Shown in pieces: positions 17,995 to 26,511 of a stretch of 64,000 nucleotides of DNA. Within the stretch, counting starts at the first letter, position 1. Every line of letters begins with the position of its first letter. The notes under the pieces were generated by a model. It saw nothing but the letters and a program-made list of their open reading frames with translations. It was not told the DNA's origin and ran no database searches. Source of the DNA: Fluviicola sp. Lineage in GTDB: Bacteria; Bacteroidota; Bacteroidia; Flavobacteriales_D; Crocinitomicaceae. The translations under genes were made by a program, and so were the position numbers. Location: positions 62,001 through 126,000 of the forward strand of contig JARWZO010000010.1 of the NCBI GenBank assembly GCA_029866325.1, read 5' to 3'.

Positions 17995-18019
17995 TTATGT
18001 TGGATTTTTGATTAGATCT
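17995..18019 (+). repeat. 25-bp direct repeat, right copy
   Basis: Identical to 17138-17162 over 25 bases; begins 7 bases after the stop of the membrane-protein gene and forms the left arm of the element at 17997-18114. Confidence 0.9.
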
Positions 18020-18114
18020 TGGAGATAGCCTTGGTCTGTCCTAAAAACCCTTATGGTTCGGACTAAATCTCTGTCTACTTAGGAAAACCTCATCCATCAT
18101 CAAAAATCCAACAT
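17997..18114. repeat. Inverted-repeat intergenic element, family 1, copy B
   Basis: Arms ATGTTGGATTTTTGAT at 17997-18012 and its perfect reverse complement at 18099-18114, with ~86 bases between. Same arm vocabulary as the elements at 2549 and 52924. Confidence 0.75.
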
Positions 18115-18215
18115 CAAGCCTCACTTTTAGGTTGTTCATTCGTTGCAAACGGTATCTCGCATCTTCGGAGAAAATATTATTGTAAATTGGTCCGCGCGAT
18201 ACTAGTTGTGTTTTC

Positions 18216-19274
18216 ATGCAAAAACGGATTCTTTACCATATTTCCTTTTGGGTTGCTTACGTACTTTTTAAAAGCTACCTCAACTTTTCAACGTCACCTG
18301 ATGCTGAAAAGGGAATCGCTTCGTTCCAATTATTCATCGAATCACTTGTGCCGCAGTTAATGTATTTGGTGGTGAAAATCCCTATGGTTTACGCACTATT
18401 CGGCATCATCAACAAATACTTCCAACATCAATGGTCGCTGCCGAAATCCGTTTTGATTGCACTGCTGATTTTCGCTGTTTCTATTATTAATTACATTCTG
18501 ATCAATCATTTTGTGATCTTGAATTGGTATTACGGATACCACGAACCCTTTCAAACGAGCCTTCTTTTGGGAAGCATCATCTATACTTCATTCATCATTA
18601 GTTTTACCTGCGGAATAGCAATTGCTATTAAACTCATTCGCATGAATCTCCGTCAAAAAGAGGCTTCTCAGGAAGTGATGAAAAAAAAGCTGGAAACGGA
18701 ATTGAACCTGTTAAAATCACAAATCAACCCGCATTTTCTATTCAACACGCTGAATAATATCTATTCATTAGCGATGAAAAAGTCAGACGATACGGGACCT
18801 GTGGTGATGAAATTGTCGAAACTGCTTCGCTTTATGTTATACGAATCAGAGAAAGACCTCATTTTGATCAGCGAAGAAGTAAAATTGCTCGAAGATTACA
18901 TTGAACTGGAGCGCATTCGCTACAACGATCGTTTATCACTAACCATTTCTATTGAAATTTCCAATCCGAACGCTACAATAACTCCGCTGCTCCTACTTCC
19001 GTTGATTGAAAACGCGTTCAAACATGGAGCTAGCGAAAGCATGAAAACGGTTTTTATTGAAGTCGTTATTTCTGAGCAAAATAATCACCTAAAAGCTTCG
19101 GTAAAAAATAGCAAAGAGCGAAATGCACTGCCTGTTGATTGCGGAGGAATCGGGCTAAAAAACGTACGAAGACAACTCGAACTCACTTACAGCGATTTTT
19201 CCTTGGATGTGAAAAACGAAGAACACTTGTTTAATGTAGATCTGGAAATTGATTTGGGATCATATATGTTATGA
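18216..19274 (+). CDS. LytS-type sensor histidine kinase
   Basis: 352 residues, ATG at 18216. Four transmembrane helices in the first ~140 residues, a short linker, then the His_kinase (LytS/YehU) domain with the phospho-acceptor motif INPHFLFNTLNNIYSL (His173), the N-box LPLIENAFKHG and the G-box GGIGLKNVRRQL. The kinase core looks intact. Such kinases normally pair with a LytTR response regulator encoded next door; none is adjacent. Its 3' end overlaps the convergent recJ gene by six bases. The signal is unknown; the small membrane sensor suggests a membrane or cell-wall cue. Confidence 0.88.
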   Translation: MQKRILYHISFWVAYVLFKSYLNFSTSPDAEKGIASFQLFIESLVPQLMYLVVKIPMVYALFGIINKYFQHQWSLPKSVLIALLIFAVSIINYILINHFVILNWYYGYHEPFQTSLLLGSIIYTSFIISFTCGIAIAIKLIRMNLRQKEASQEVMKKKLETELNLLKSQINPHFLFNTLNNIYSLAMKKSDDTGPVVMKLSKLLRFMLYESEKDLILISEEVKLLEDYIELERIRYNDRLSLTISIEISNPNATITPLLLLPLIENAFKHGASESMKTVFIEVVISEQNNHLKASVKNSKERNALPVDCGGIGLKNVRRQLELTYSDFSLDVKNEEHLFNVDLEIDLGSYML

Positions 19275-20999
19275 CATCACCGTTTCCCGAATATCCCTGA
19301 TTTGCAACTGCAAGGTCGTTTTATCGTTCCAGGTGTTTGATTCCAACGTAAAAGCACAATCAAATGCGCAACCTGCAGCTACCAAGTCCAGATTTTCGGG
19401 CATACTAAAACCAATGGCTGGCAATACAATTCCTGTCTCCGGATCCATGATTTCTACTTTCAGGTGGGCTCCTTTGAGCAAACGACTCGATCGCGCGTAA
19501 ACCGACCGCACGCAAAACACCGGTTTATCATTCCCGGGGCCAAACGGTTCCATCTGCTCCAGCATTTTAAAAACACGCGGTATTTGACCAACAGATTCAC
19601 CCGCCAAAAACAACTGGTGTAGTTTGATTTCTAGGTCGATTACCAACTCTTGTGTTTCAGATTGCAATTCAATGGTTTGCTGCACTACTTCGTCGAACGC
19701 TTCTCGGAATGCAGTCACATTCTCAACAGGCAATGTGAGTCCGGCAGCGTGAAAATGCCCACCGAATTGCGTCAATAAATGATCGCATGACGAAATGGCT
19801 TCGTACACATTAAACCTATCTACAGAGCGCGCCGAACCGGTAGCAACACCTTTGCTTTCGGTCAATACAATGGTAGGTCTGTAATGGGTTTCGATCAGGC
19901 GCGAGGCCACAATTCCAACAACTCCTTTGTGCCAGTCGTTTTGAAATACCACTGTTGATTTGCGTTGTTCAAATTGGGGATCGGCGGCAATTTGTTCCAG
20001 CGCTTCTTCCGTCATTTGCGCATCGAGCAAGCGCCGGTTTTTATTATATTCATCGATTTCAGCGGCAATGGAATCAGCCACCGAAGCGGATTTTGCCAAT
20101 AACAATTCCACGGAACGCATTCCTGATTCCAATCGACCGGCTGCATTGATGCGCGGAGCAATAGTAAATACCACATCCGACAACGAAAGCGGTAATGCAC
20201 GACCCGCTTGTTTCAGCAAAGCCAAAATTCCGGCACGTGGTTGTGTATTGAGTACCTTCAACCCGGTTTTACACAAATAACGGTTTTCACCTGTCACCGA
20301 AACGATATCCGCTCCGATAGCAATAGCAACCAGATCAAGGTAATCGTTTAAAACAGCAGGATCGATCTCATTTTTGAGGTGAAATGCTTCCATTAATTTA
20401 TAACCCACACCGCAACCGCACAATTCTTTGAACGGATAATTACAGCCCGCTTGTTTCGGATCTAGAATAATGGCATCGGGCAATTCATCGCCGGGCGTGT
20501 GGTGGTCGCAAATAATCACATCGATGCCCAAATTGCGTGCATAACGTACTTTTTCGACTTCTTTGATACCACAATCGAGCGCGATTATTAGTGTGGCTCC
20601 CTGTTTTTTAGCTTCATCTATTCCCTGAAACGACAATCCGTAACCTTCTTCGTAACGATCGGGAATGTAAAAATGCACCGTCCCGTAATTTTGCAGAACC
20701 GAATACACCAGTGCAACTGCGGTTGTTCCATCCACATCGTAATCACCGAAAACCAGAATATTTTCTTTTTCGGCAATGGCGGTACTCAATCGTTCTACTG
20801 CCACATCCATGTTTTTCATCAGAAACGGATTGTGGGTAGTGGCTGCAGGAGGATCAAAAAATGAACGAACTTCCTCGTGAGTTGTAAGATGATGTTGGGC
20901 AAGCAATACTGCCATTAGCGACGACACCTTCAGATTGGTTTCCAGTTCTTGAATTTGTTGGGCGTTGGGGCGTTGTTTGATAAACCAGCGTTTTTGCAT
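19269..20999 (-). CDS. recJ: Single-stranded-DNA-specific 5'-3' exonuclease RecJ
   Basis: 576 residues, ATG at 20999. DHH phosphoesterase motifs are present: FGDYDVDGTTAVAL (metal-binding Asp residues), IALDCGIKE and ICDHHTPGDELPDA; the DHHA1-like half contains GGHFHAAGLTLP. A C-terminal OB-fold follows. It degrades single-stranded DNA in recombination and mismatch repair. Divergent from the secreted-protein gene at 21025 with only 25 bases between starts; convergent and overlapping with the kinase gene. Confidence 0.96.
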   Translation of the reverse strand: MQKRWFIKQRPNAQQIQELETNLKVSSLMAVLLAQHHLTTHEEVRSFFDPPAATTHNPFLMKNMDVAVERLSTAIAEKENILVFGDYDVDGTTAVALVYSVLQNYGTVHFYIPDRYEEGYGLSFQGIDEAKKQGATLIIALDCGIKEVEKVRYARNLGIDVIICDHHTPGDELPDAIILDPKQAGCNYPFKELCGCGVGYKLMEAFHLKNEIDPAVLNDYLDLVAIAIGADIVSVTGENRYLCKTGLKVLNTQPRAGILALLKQAGRALPLSLSDVVFTIAPRINAAGRLESGMRSVELLLAKSASVADSIAAEIDEYNKNRRLLDAQMTEEALEQIAADPQFEQRKSTVVFQNDWHKGVVGIVASRLIETHYRPTIVLTESKGVATGSARSVDRFNVYEAISSCDHLLTQFGGHFHAAGLTLPVENVTAFREAFDEVVQQTIELQSETQELVIDLEIKLHQLFLAGESVGQIPRVFKMLEQMEPFGPGNDKPVFCVRSVYARSSRLLKGAHLKVEIMDPETGIVLPAIGFSMPENLDLVAAGCAFDCAFTLESNTWNDKTTLQLQIRDIRETVMS

Positions 21000-21024
21000 A
21001 CATTTCCGTTTTCTAAATTAAGAT

Positions 21025-21675
21025 ATGAAAAAAGTTCTTTTTGTCGGCATCTTTTTCTGCGCTTTTAACCTTTTTGGTCAAAAAACCATTCAATTTGCAG
21101 ATCCTTTACCGCCCAATTACACCTTGGTAGATGCCGTGAACAAATCACAGTTCGGATCGTACAAAAGTACCAACTCCGAAACCGTTTACCTATTCGATGA
21201 ATCGGGAGTTTACATTGTTTCTACATTGGTGGCATATATCACCCGTGAACAATTGCGCGAATCGGCAACGATACAGGTACGCAACGGACATTTATTCGGC
21301 ATCAATAAAAATGATTCTATTCCGTGTGTATTAGAAGGTGAGCGCTATTATTACGGCATTCAGCACAAACAAGTCATCATTGGTTCGGGCAGTTTGCACC
21401 AATTGAGTAAGATCGACAACAACAATTACCTGATCAATTTCCATGTAGATAATTACTTCGAACCGAGTATGTTGACCTTTGAAAAAGGAGGAATGAAGAT
21501 CGTGCATGCCGAATTGAGCTACCAGCCGACCTTTTCGAACTTACTGAAAATAACCAGCGTGGAACAATACGGCTCTATGGTAGATATTGTGACTCCAACT
21601 GCCGAACAATGGCCTTCATTGCGTGAGCAATTGTTTACCGGAGAAGCGTTAAACTACCTTAAAGAAACCGAATAA
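21025..21675 (+). CDS. Secreted hypothetical protein
   Basis: 216 residues, ATG at 21025, with signal peptide MKKVLFVGIFFCAFNLFGQ. The mature protein is mixed alpha/beta with no recognised domain: no cysteine pairs, no sorting domain, no enzymatic motif. Just downstream begins a 266-bp inverted-repeat element. Possibly periplasmic; function unknown. Confidence 0.75.
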   Translation: MKKVLFVGIFFCAFNLFGQKTIQFADPLPPNYTLVDAVNKSQFGSYKSTNSETVYLFDESGVYIVSTLVAYITREQLRESATIQVRNGHLFGINKNDSIPCVLEGERYYYGIQHKQVIIGSGSLHQLSKIDNNNYLINFHVDNYFEPSMLTFEKGGMKIVHAELSYQPTFSNLLKITSVEQYGSMVDIVTPTAEQWPSLREQLFTGEALNYLKETE

Positions 21676-21683
21676 CCTGCATT

Positions 21684-21949
21684 AACCTGAGTTCGATTTT
21701 AAATTTTGTTCAGAACGCCTCTAAATGCTCAGATTTTAGCGAAAGTGACGCAGTAATAACGGGTTATTTCAAGGAGCTTTTGCGCAAAAGCTGAGCATTT
21801 AGAGGTGAATTTCTAAAATGGCTATTCATTTTAAAAGCACCATCCTGCGTTAATTTTATTCATGATAGCCCGCTATCACTCACAAAATCGCCTTGTTTGG
21901 CACTTCTAAAATCGAATTCTGAATCTAAATTTAAAATCGAACTCAGGTT
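21684..21949. mobile_element. MITE-like element with 23-bp perfect terminal inverted repeats
   Basis: 21684-21706 (starting AACCTGAGTTCGATTTTA) and 21927-21949 are perfect reverse complements over 23 bases; ATT flanks both ends (21681-21683 and 21950-21952), a possible target duplication. Inside, a second perfect 15-base inverted repeat (CCTCTAAATGCTCAG) lies at 21718-21732 and 21791-21805. No transposase ORF. A solo copy of the terminal repeat is at 60190-60208. It fills the gap before tatA. Confidence 0.8.
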
Positions 21950-21979
21950 ATTAATGCACGAATCTTTGCAAGAATTGCG

Positions 21980-21987
21980 TAATTTTG
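21980..21987 (+). promoter_or_regulatory. -7 box upstream of tatA
   Basis: TAATTTTG matches TAnnTTTG, ends 14 bases before the tatA ATG and starts 30 bases after the MITE-like element. No good -33 box at the usual spacing. Confidence 0.5.
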
Positions 21988-22001
21988 TAAAAAATTGAAT
22001 T

Positions 22002-22184
22002 ATGGGAAAGTTTGGTGCTTTTGAAATCATCTTGATACTTGCGGTTGTTTTGTTGTTGTTTGGTGGTAAGAAAATTCCTGAATTGATGAAGGGATTGGGT
22101 AAAGGAATCCGCGAATTCAAAGACGCGAGTAAAGGTGAAGAGGCCTCTTCTGCAACTCCAACTGCAACGGAAGAAAAAAAATAG
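22002..22184 (+). CDS. tatA: Twin-arginine translocase subunit TatA/TatE
   Basis: 60 residues, ATG at 22002. One N-terminal transmembrane helix ([20 protein letters not shown]) with the conserved FGxKKIPEL hinge, then an amphipathic helix ([14 protein letters not shown]) and a short charged tail. It forms the pore of the Tat pathway for folded proteins. Followed after 14 bases by gatA; tatC is not in the window. Confidence 0.95.
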   Translation: MGKFGAFEIILILAVVLLLFGGKKIPELMKGLGKGIREFKDASKGEEASSATPTATEEKK

Positions 22185-22198
22185 TCTAATTTTTTCGA

Positions 22199-23611
22199 AT
22201 GTATAAAACGTTTTCGGAGGTTAAACAAGCACTCTCCGCAGGGAGAACTGTTGTTGAGATCGTCAGTGATTACTTGTCGGCTATTGAAGCCAATAAGGAA
22301 TTGAATGCCTTTTTAGAAGTCTTCGAAACAACGGTCCTGCATCAAGCTGAAGCGGTTGATGCTAAGCTGAAAGCAGGTACGGCAGGAAAATTGGCCGGTG
22401 TAGTAATTGGGTTGAAAGACAACATTTGCTACAAAGGTCATCGTGTTTCCGCCTCATCAAAAATTCTTGAAAATTTCGAATCCATTTATTCGGCGACTAT
22501 TGTAGAACGATTGCTGGCGGAAGACGCTGTGATTATCGGTCGCTTGAATTGTGATGAATTTGCCATGGGTAGTTCGAATGAAAATTCGGCTTACGGACCG
22601 GTGAAAAACAATTTACGCCTTTCGCACGTTCCGGGTGGCTCATCAGGTGGTTCGGCAGTAGCTGTTTCAGCAGGATTGTGCTCCGTAGCTTTGGGTTCAG
22701 ACACAGGAGGTTCCATTCGTCAACCGGCATCATTTACCGGAACTGTCGGATTAAAACCTACTTACGGTCGTATCAGTCGTTACGGTTTGATTGCGTATGC
22801 TTCATCGTTCGACCAAATCGGTCCGTTGACGAATAACATCGAAGACAGCGCGTTGTTGTTGGAAATCATGGCGGGTAAAGACCCGATGGATAGCACGTCA
22901 ACTTCTCGACCGGTAGAAAACTACACTGCTTTTTCAACACCTTCGAAACAACGCATAGCGTATTTAAAGGAAGCGTTGGAAAACGAAAACGTAGATGCCG
23001 AGGTGCGCGAGCTTTTGGAAACGATTATTGCACAATTGCGCGCTGAAGGTCATACGGTAGAACCGGTGAGTTTTCCGTATTTGGATTATTTGGTTCCAAC
23101 CTACTACGTATTGACAACGGCAGAAGCATCATCAAATCTTTCGCGTTTCGACGGTGTTCATTACGGTCATCGAAGTTCACAGGCGCAAGGTGTAGAAGAA
23201 ACATACGTGCTTTCACGCACCGAAGGTTTCGGGCCGGAAGTAAAGCGCCGTATTATGGCCGGCACATTTGTGCTTTCACACGGATATTACGATGCATATT
23301 ACACGAAAGGCATGAAAGTGCGCCGTGTATTGCAAGACAAAACCAAGGCTATTTTTGCCGAATACGATTTGTTATTATTGCCAACTACGCCTACAACGGC
23401 ATTTGAAAGCGGAGCGGTAAACGACCCGATTCAGATGTACTTACAAGATATTTTTACGGTTCATGCCAATCTTACAGGCAATCCGGCTATTTCTATTCCA
23501 CTGGGTCACCACAGCAACGGTTTACCTTTTGGTATTCAGCTTATGGCCGACGCGTTTAAGGAACACGAACTTTTAAACTTCGCGCAGCACTTGGTTGCCA
23601 CAACCCCATAA
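22199..23611 (+). CDS. gatA: Asp-tRNA(Asn)/Glu-tRNA(Gln) amidotransferase subunit A
   Basis: 470 residues, ATG at 22199. Amidase-signature enzyme that releases ammonia from glutamine for GatB. The Ser-cisSer-Lys triad is in place: Lys73 in GLKDNICYKG, Ser148 in PGGSSGGSAVAVSAG and Ser172 in SDTGGSIRQPASF. GatC is encoded at 31196 on the other strand and gatB is outside the window, so the complex is dispersed. Transcribed with tatA upstream and mltD 5 bases downstream. Confidence 0.97.
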   Translation: MYKTFSEVKQALSAGRTVVEIVSDYLSAIEANKELNAFLEVFETTVLHQAEAVDAKLKAGTAGKLAGVVIGLKDNICYKGHRVSASSKILENFESIYSATIVERLLAEDAVIIGRLNCDEFAMGSSNENSAYGPVKNNLRLSHVPGGSSGGSAVAVSAGLCSVALGSDTGGSIRQPASFTGTVGLKPTYGRISRYGLIAYASSFDQIGPLTNNIEDSALLLEIMAGKDPMDSTSTSRPVENYTAFSTPSKQRIAYLKEALENENVDAEVRELLETIIAQLRAEGHTVEPVSFPYLDYLVPTYYVLTTAEASSNLSRFDGVHYGHRSSQAQGVEETYVLSRTEGFGPEVKRRIMAGTFVLSHGYYDAYYTKGMKVRRVLQDKTKAIFAEYDLLLLPTTPTTAFESGAVNDPIQMYLQDIFTVHANLTGNPAISIPLGHHSNGLPFGIQLMADAFKEHELLNFAQHLVATTP

Positions 23612-23616
23612 AGCTT

Positions 23617-25242
23617 ATGCAGGTAAACAAACAGCTCCACCTCATCATCGCCTTCCTATCGACATTCCTTTCAACGGCCGCAGTGGCACAAGGATATCCT
23701 CCGGTAAAAGACACGTTGAGCGGAGCTGCTTTTAGCCGCATGGTCGAACAAAGTCTTTCCTCTTATTACGCAGAATTGGCATCAAACGGATCAACCGATT
23801 CGATTGTAGACGCTTTGGCATATGAAGCCGGAGCAATTCCTGTGTTTACGGATGATGAATACTGCAAGCGTTTGGCAAAAATGAACGAAGTTTCCAATTT
23901 CGGGTTCGATTGCAACAACGTTTCGCTCACAACCATCAAGTTTTTTGCTGAAAACCGCCGCAATTTTGCCAAAGTGGTGCTGGGTCGTTCAAAGTTGTAC
24001 TTTGATTTGTACGAAGAAAAACTGGCTGAATACGATCTTCCATTGGAATTGAAATACCTATCGGTAATTGAAAGTGGTTTACGTCCGCAAGTAAAATCGC
24101 GTGCCGGAGCCTTGGGCTTGTGGCAATTCATGTACGCTACCGGAAAACAGTACGGATTATCGGAAAATTCATACATCGATGAGCGCATGGATCCCTTGAA
24201 AGCGACTGATGCAGCTTGCCGTTACCTGAAAAAACTCTACAGTATTTACGATGACTGGAACTTGGCGCTTGCGGCTTACAATGCCGGTCCGGGGAATGTC
24301 AATAAAGCAATTAAACGTTCGGGCGGAAAACGCACTTATTGGGAAATCAGACCGTTTTTACCTTCCGAAACGCAGGGTTATGTGCCGAATTTCATCGCTG
24401 CGACTTACTTATTGACGTATCATGCCGAGCACAATATTGTTCCGGCAGAGTCGAAAATTCACTATTACCAGCTCGACACCATGTGTTTGAACAGCGGAAT
24501 CCACATGCAAACCATCGATAAATTGGTGGGCTGGACGCCGGAAGACATTCAATCATTGAATCCCGTTTACAAAACAACTTACATTCCACCGACCTATCCG
24601 CAGCAATGCATTACCGGTCCGTTGGAAAAAATCGGTTTGCTGGTAAGTTTGGAAGATTCATTGTATTTCACCGAGCGTCGTTTGTATGGTGCCGGAAATA
24701 CGGTTCCGAAAGTTACCCCTCCGGTTAACAACGGAAACAATTCCGACCAACTTGTGATTTCGAACCCCAATCCTGTAAAGGAAATTCCGAAAACACAGGT
24801 CGTTACTACCATCAATTATACCTATCACCGTGTAAAAACAGGCGAAAGTTTGGGGAAAATTGCTTCGCAATACAATGCTTCCATTCAGGAAATCATGGAT
24901 TGGAATCAGTTAACGAGTACGCGCATCAATGTGGGACAAATGCTGAAAATTCAGACCAAAGTTACCACTACAATTGAAAATCCGGAGTATCTGCAACAGC
25001 AACAAGACGCCTTGAAAGTGAACGAATCGGATACCATTCCAAAGGTTCAAACACCGGTAAATACGCCTCCAAAACCGCAACCAAAGCCGGAAGTTCGTAA
25101 AAAGTTCTATTCTGTGCGTTCAGGCGATACGTTTTCTGCGATTGCGAGCCGCCATGGTTTAACGGTAACGCAGTTGAAAAAGCTGAACCCGGGCGTGAAT
25201 GCCAGCAGGATTTCGGTTGGTCAGAAGATTCGGATTAAGTAA
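23617..25242 (+). CDS. mltD: LysM-containing lytic transglycosylase, MltD-like
   Basis: 541 residues, ATG at 23617. A signal peptide ends near residue 25 (AAVAQ). The SLT domain runs about 130-260 with catalytic Glu152 in SVIESGLRPQVKSRAGA, the GLWQFMYATGKQYGL motif and AAYNAGPGNVNKAIKRSGG. Two LysM peptidoglycan-binding repeats follow, near 405-450 (YHRVKTGESLGKIASQYNAS) and 496-540 (SVRSGDTFSAIASRHGLTV). It cleaves murein glycan strands in the periplasm, possibly from the outer-membrane side. Stop-to-start distance to gatA is 5 bases, so the two are cotranscribed. Confidence 0.95.
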   Translation: MQVNKQLHLIIAFLSTFLSTAAVAQGYPPVKDTLSGAAFSRMVEQSLSSYYAELASNGSTDSIVDALAYEAGAIPVFTDDEYCKRLAKMNEVSNFGFDCNNVSLTTIKFFAENRRNFAKVVLGRSKLYFDLYEEKLAEYDLPLELKYLSVIESGLRPQVKSRAGALGLWQFMYATGKQYGLSENSYIDERMDPLKATDAACRYLKKLYSIYDDWNLALAAYNAGPGNVNKAIKRSGGKRTYWEIRPFLPSETQGYVPNFIAATYLLTYHAEHNIVPAESKIHYYQLDTMCLNSGIHMQTIDKLVGWTPEDIQSLNPVYKTTYIPPTYPQQCITGPLEKIGLLVSLEDSLYFTERRLYGAGNTVPKVTPPVNNGNNSDQLVISNPNPVKEIPKTQVVTTINYTYHRVKTGESLGKIASQYNASIQEIMDWNQLTSTRINVGQMLKIQTKVTTTIENPEYLQQQQDALKVNESDTIPKVQTPVNTPPKPQPKPEVRKKFYSVRSGDTFSAIASRHGLTVTQLKKLNPGVNASRISVGQKIRIK

Positions 25243-25320
25243 ATGAGTTTGACAGTTTTGTGAGTTAGACAGTTTAATACGTTCATTAACAAACTCAAAG
25301 AACTTATTAACTGAAAAACG
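25243..25320. repeat. AT-rich imperfect inverted repeat, family 4, copy A
   Basis: A run built from GAGTTT/AAACTC words, resembling 26428-26510 by eye (shared words TGAGTT, ACAGTTT, AACTCAAAGAACTTA). Weakly conserved, non-coding. Confidence 0.35.
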
Positions 25321-25445
25321 TAATAAAATCAGTGATTCTTTGTATTTCAACGTAAAATGTTATCACTTTCTGACATTCTATCAAACGCTGTTAATCATCT
25401 TGAAAGTCAAATTAATGAATAGGATTTACTATTCTTGTATTTAGC

Positions 25446-26327
25446 ATGAATCTCACAATAGCAGGATATTCCACAGCATTATTTTCTACATGGTACTTTC
25501 TCGAGGAGCTTGGTTTACTGTTCGATTGTGGAGATGGCCTGACCTCAACTATTCTACAAAAAAGTCGTAAAATCGAACATGTATTTATTTCACATGCCGA
25601 CAGGGATCATTTAACAGGATTATTTCAGTTTTTACAACTCAATGCACGACCGGGATTTCCGATCATTCATTACCCGAAAGATTGCGGTTCTTTTCCGGCA
25701 ATAAACGATTTTACGTCAAAATTCGATAAACACACAGGGCATGCTCAATGGATTCCAATAATTGACAGAACCATTACATGGATCAGAAAAGACGTTTATG
25801 TTGAAGCCATCAGAAACAATCATGTACCTTGTGATATAGGTATTAACAAAAGTCTTGGTTTCAAAGTTATTCAGGTAAAATGGAAACTAAAACCAGAGTT
25901 TGTAACATTAAGTGGACTAGAAATCAAAACCGCAATCGAGCAACTGGGAAAAGAAGCCACGCACTCGGAGATGAAAACAACCTTATTCGCCTATAGCGGA
26001 GATACACCTTGCGAAAATTTCGAGAATTGGGACAATTCCAACATCCTGATTCATGAAGCAACGTTTTTAGGAACACCGGAAGATGAAAAAATTCAAACAC
26101 ACGGAAACAAGCACAGCTACCTGGAAGAAGTCATCAAATCCGCGTCGGAAATTAAGCTTGGGAGTTTGATTTTAGGACATTTTTCTTCTCGTTATTCTGA
26201 TGAGCAAATTGATAGCAGCATTATTGCTTGCTGCGAGAAATACGGGCTAAACATTCCTGTATACAGAATCTTCCCTGGACAGGTTCTGAAGAATATCTTG
26301 AATACACATCCTGTATACTTGAAGTGA
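25446..26327 (+). CDS. RNase Z-like metallo-beta-lactamase-fold hydrolase
   Basis: 293 residues, ATG at 25446. The metallo-beta-lactamase fold is shown by the metal motif FISHADRDHLTGL (H50, D54, H55), YSGDTPCENFE (metal Asp), ILIHEATFLG and LILGHFSSRYS. At the second metal-ligand position there is Asp52 instead of the usual His (HxDxDH, not HxHxDH). Fold and motif order resemble RNase Z, which trims tRNA 3' ends, but it lacks an obvious exosite arm. It could be a different phosphodiesterase. Flanked on both sides by family 4 repeats. Confidence 0.7.
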   Translation: MNLTIAGYSTALFSTWYFLEELGLLFDCGDGLTSTILQKSRKIEHVFISHADRDHLTGLFQFLQLNARPGFPIIHYPKDCGSFPAINDFTSKFDKHTGHAQWIPIIDRTITWIRKDVYVEAIRNNHVPCDIGINKSLGFKVIQVKWKLKPEFVTLSGLEIKTAIEQLGKEATHSEMKTTLFAYSGDTPCENFENWDNSNILIHEATFLGTPEDEKIQTHGNKHSYLEEVIKSASEIKLGSLILGHFSSRYSDEQIDSSIIACCEKYGLNIPVYRIFPGQVLKNILNTHPVYLK

Positions 26328-26427
26328 TTAATGGTTTTTAGTCCTAAGTACAACGTTTATTACTGTATTTACAACCATCTTTAGCCCTTTCATTGTATTT
26401 TAGCGGCTTTCGTTGTTTTCAGTTTGA

Positions 26428-26510
26428 TGAGTTTGTGAGTTGGGTAGTTTTATAAGTTATCCAAAACTCAAAAAACTTAGAAACTGAATAACTCAAAAAC
26501 TCACACAATC
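26428..26510. repeat. AT-rich imperfect inverted repeat, family 4, copy B
   Basis: Begins GATGAGTTTGTGAGTT and ends with AACTCAAAAACTCAC, an inverted arrangement ending at the glycosyltransferase start. Resembles 25243-25320. Confidence 0.35.
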
Positions 26511-26511
26511 C

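Noticed and set aside
23766-24188. 140-codon minus-strand open frame
   Set aside because: Antisense shadow of mltD, whose catalytic and LysM motifs fix the plus-strand frame.
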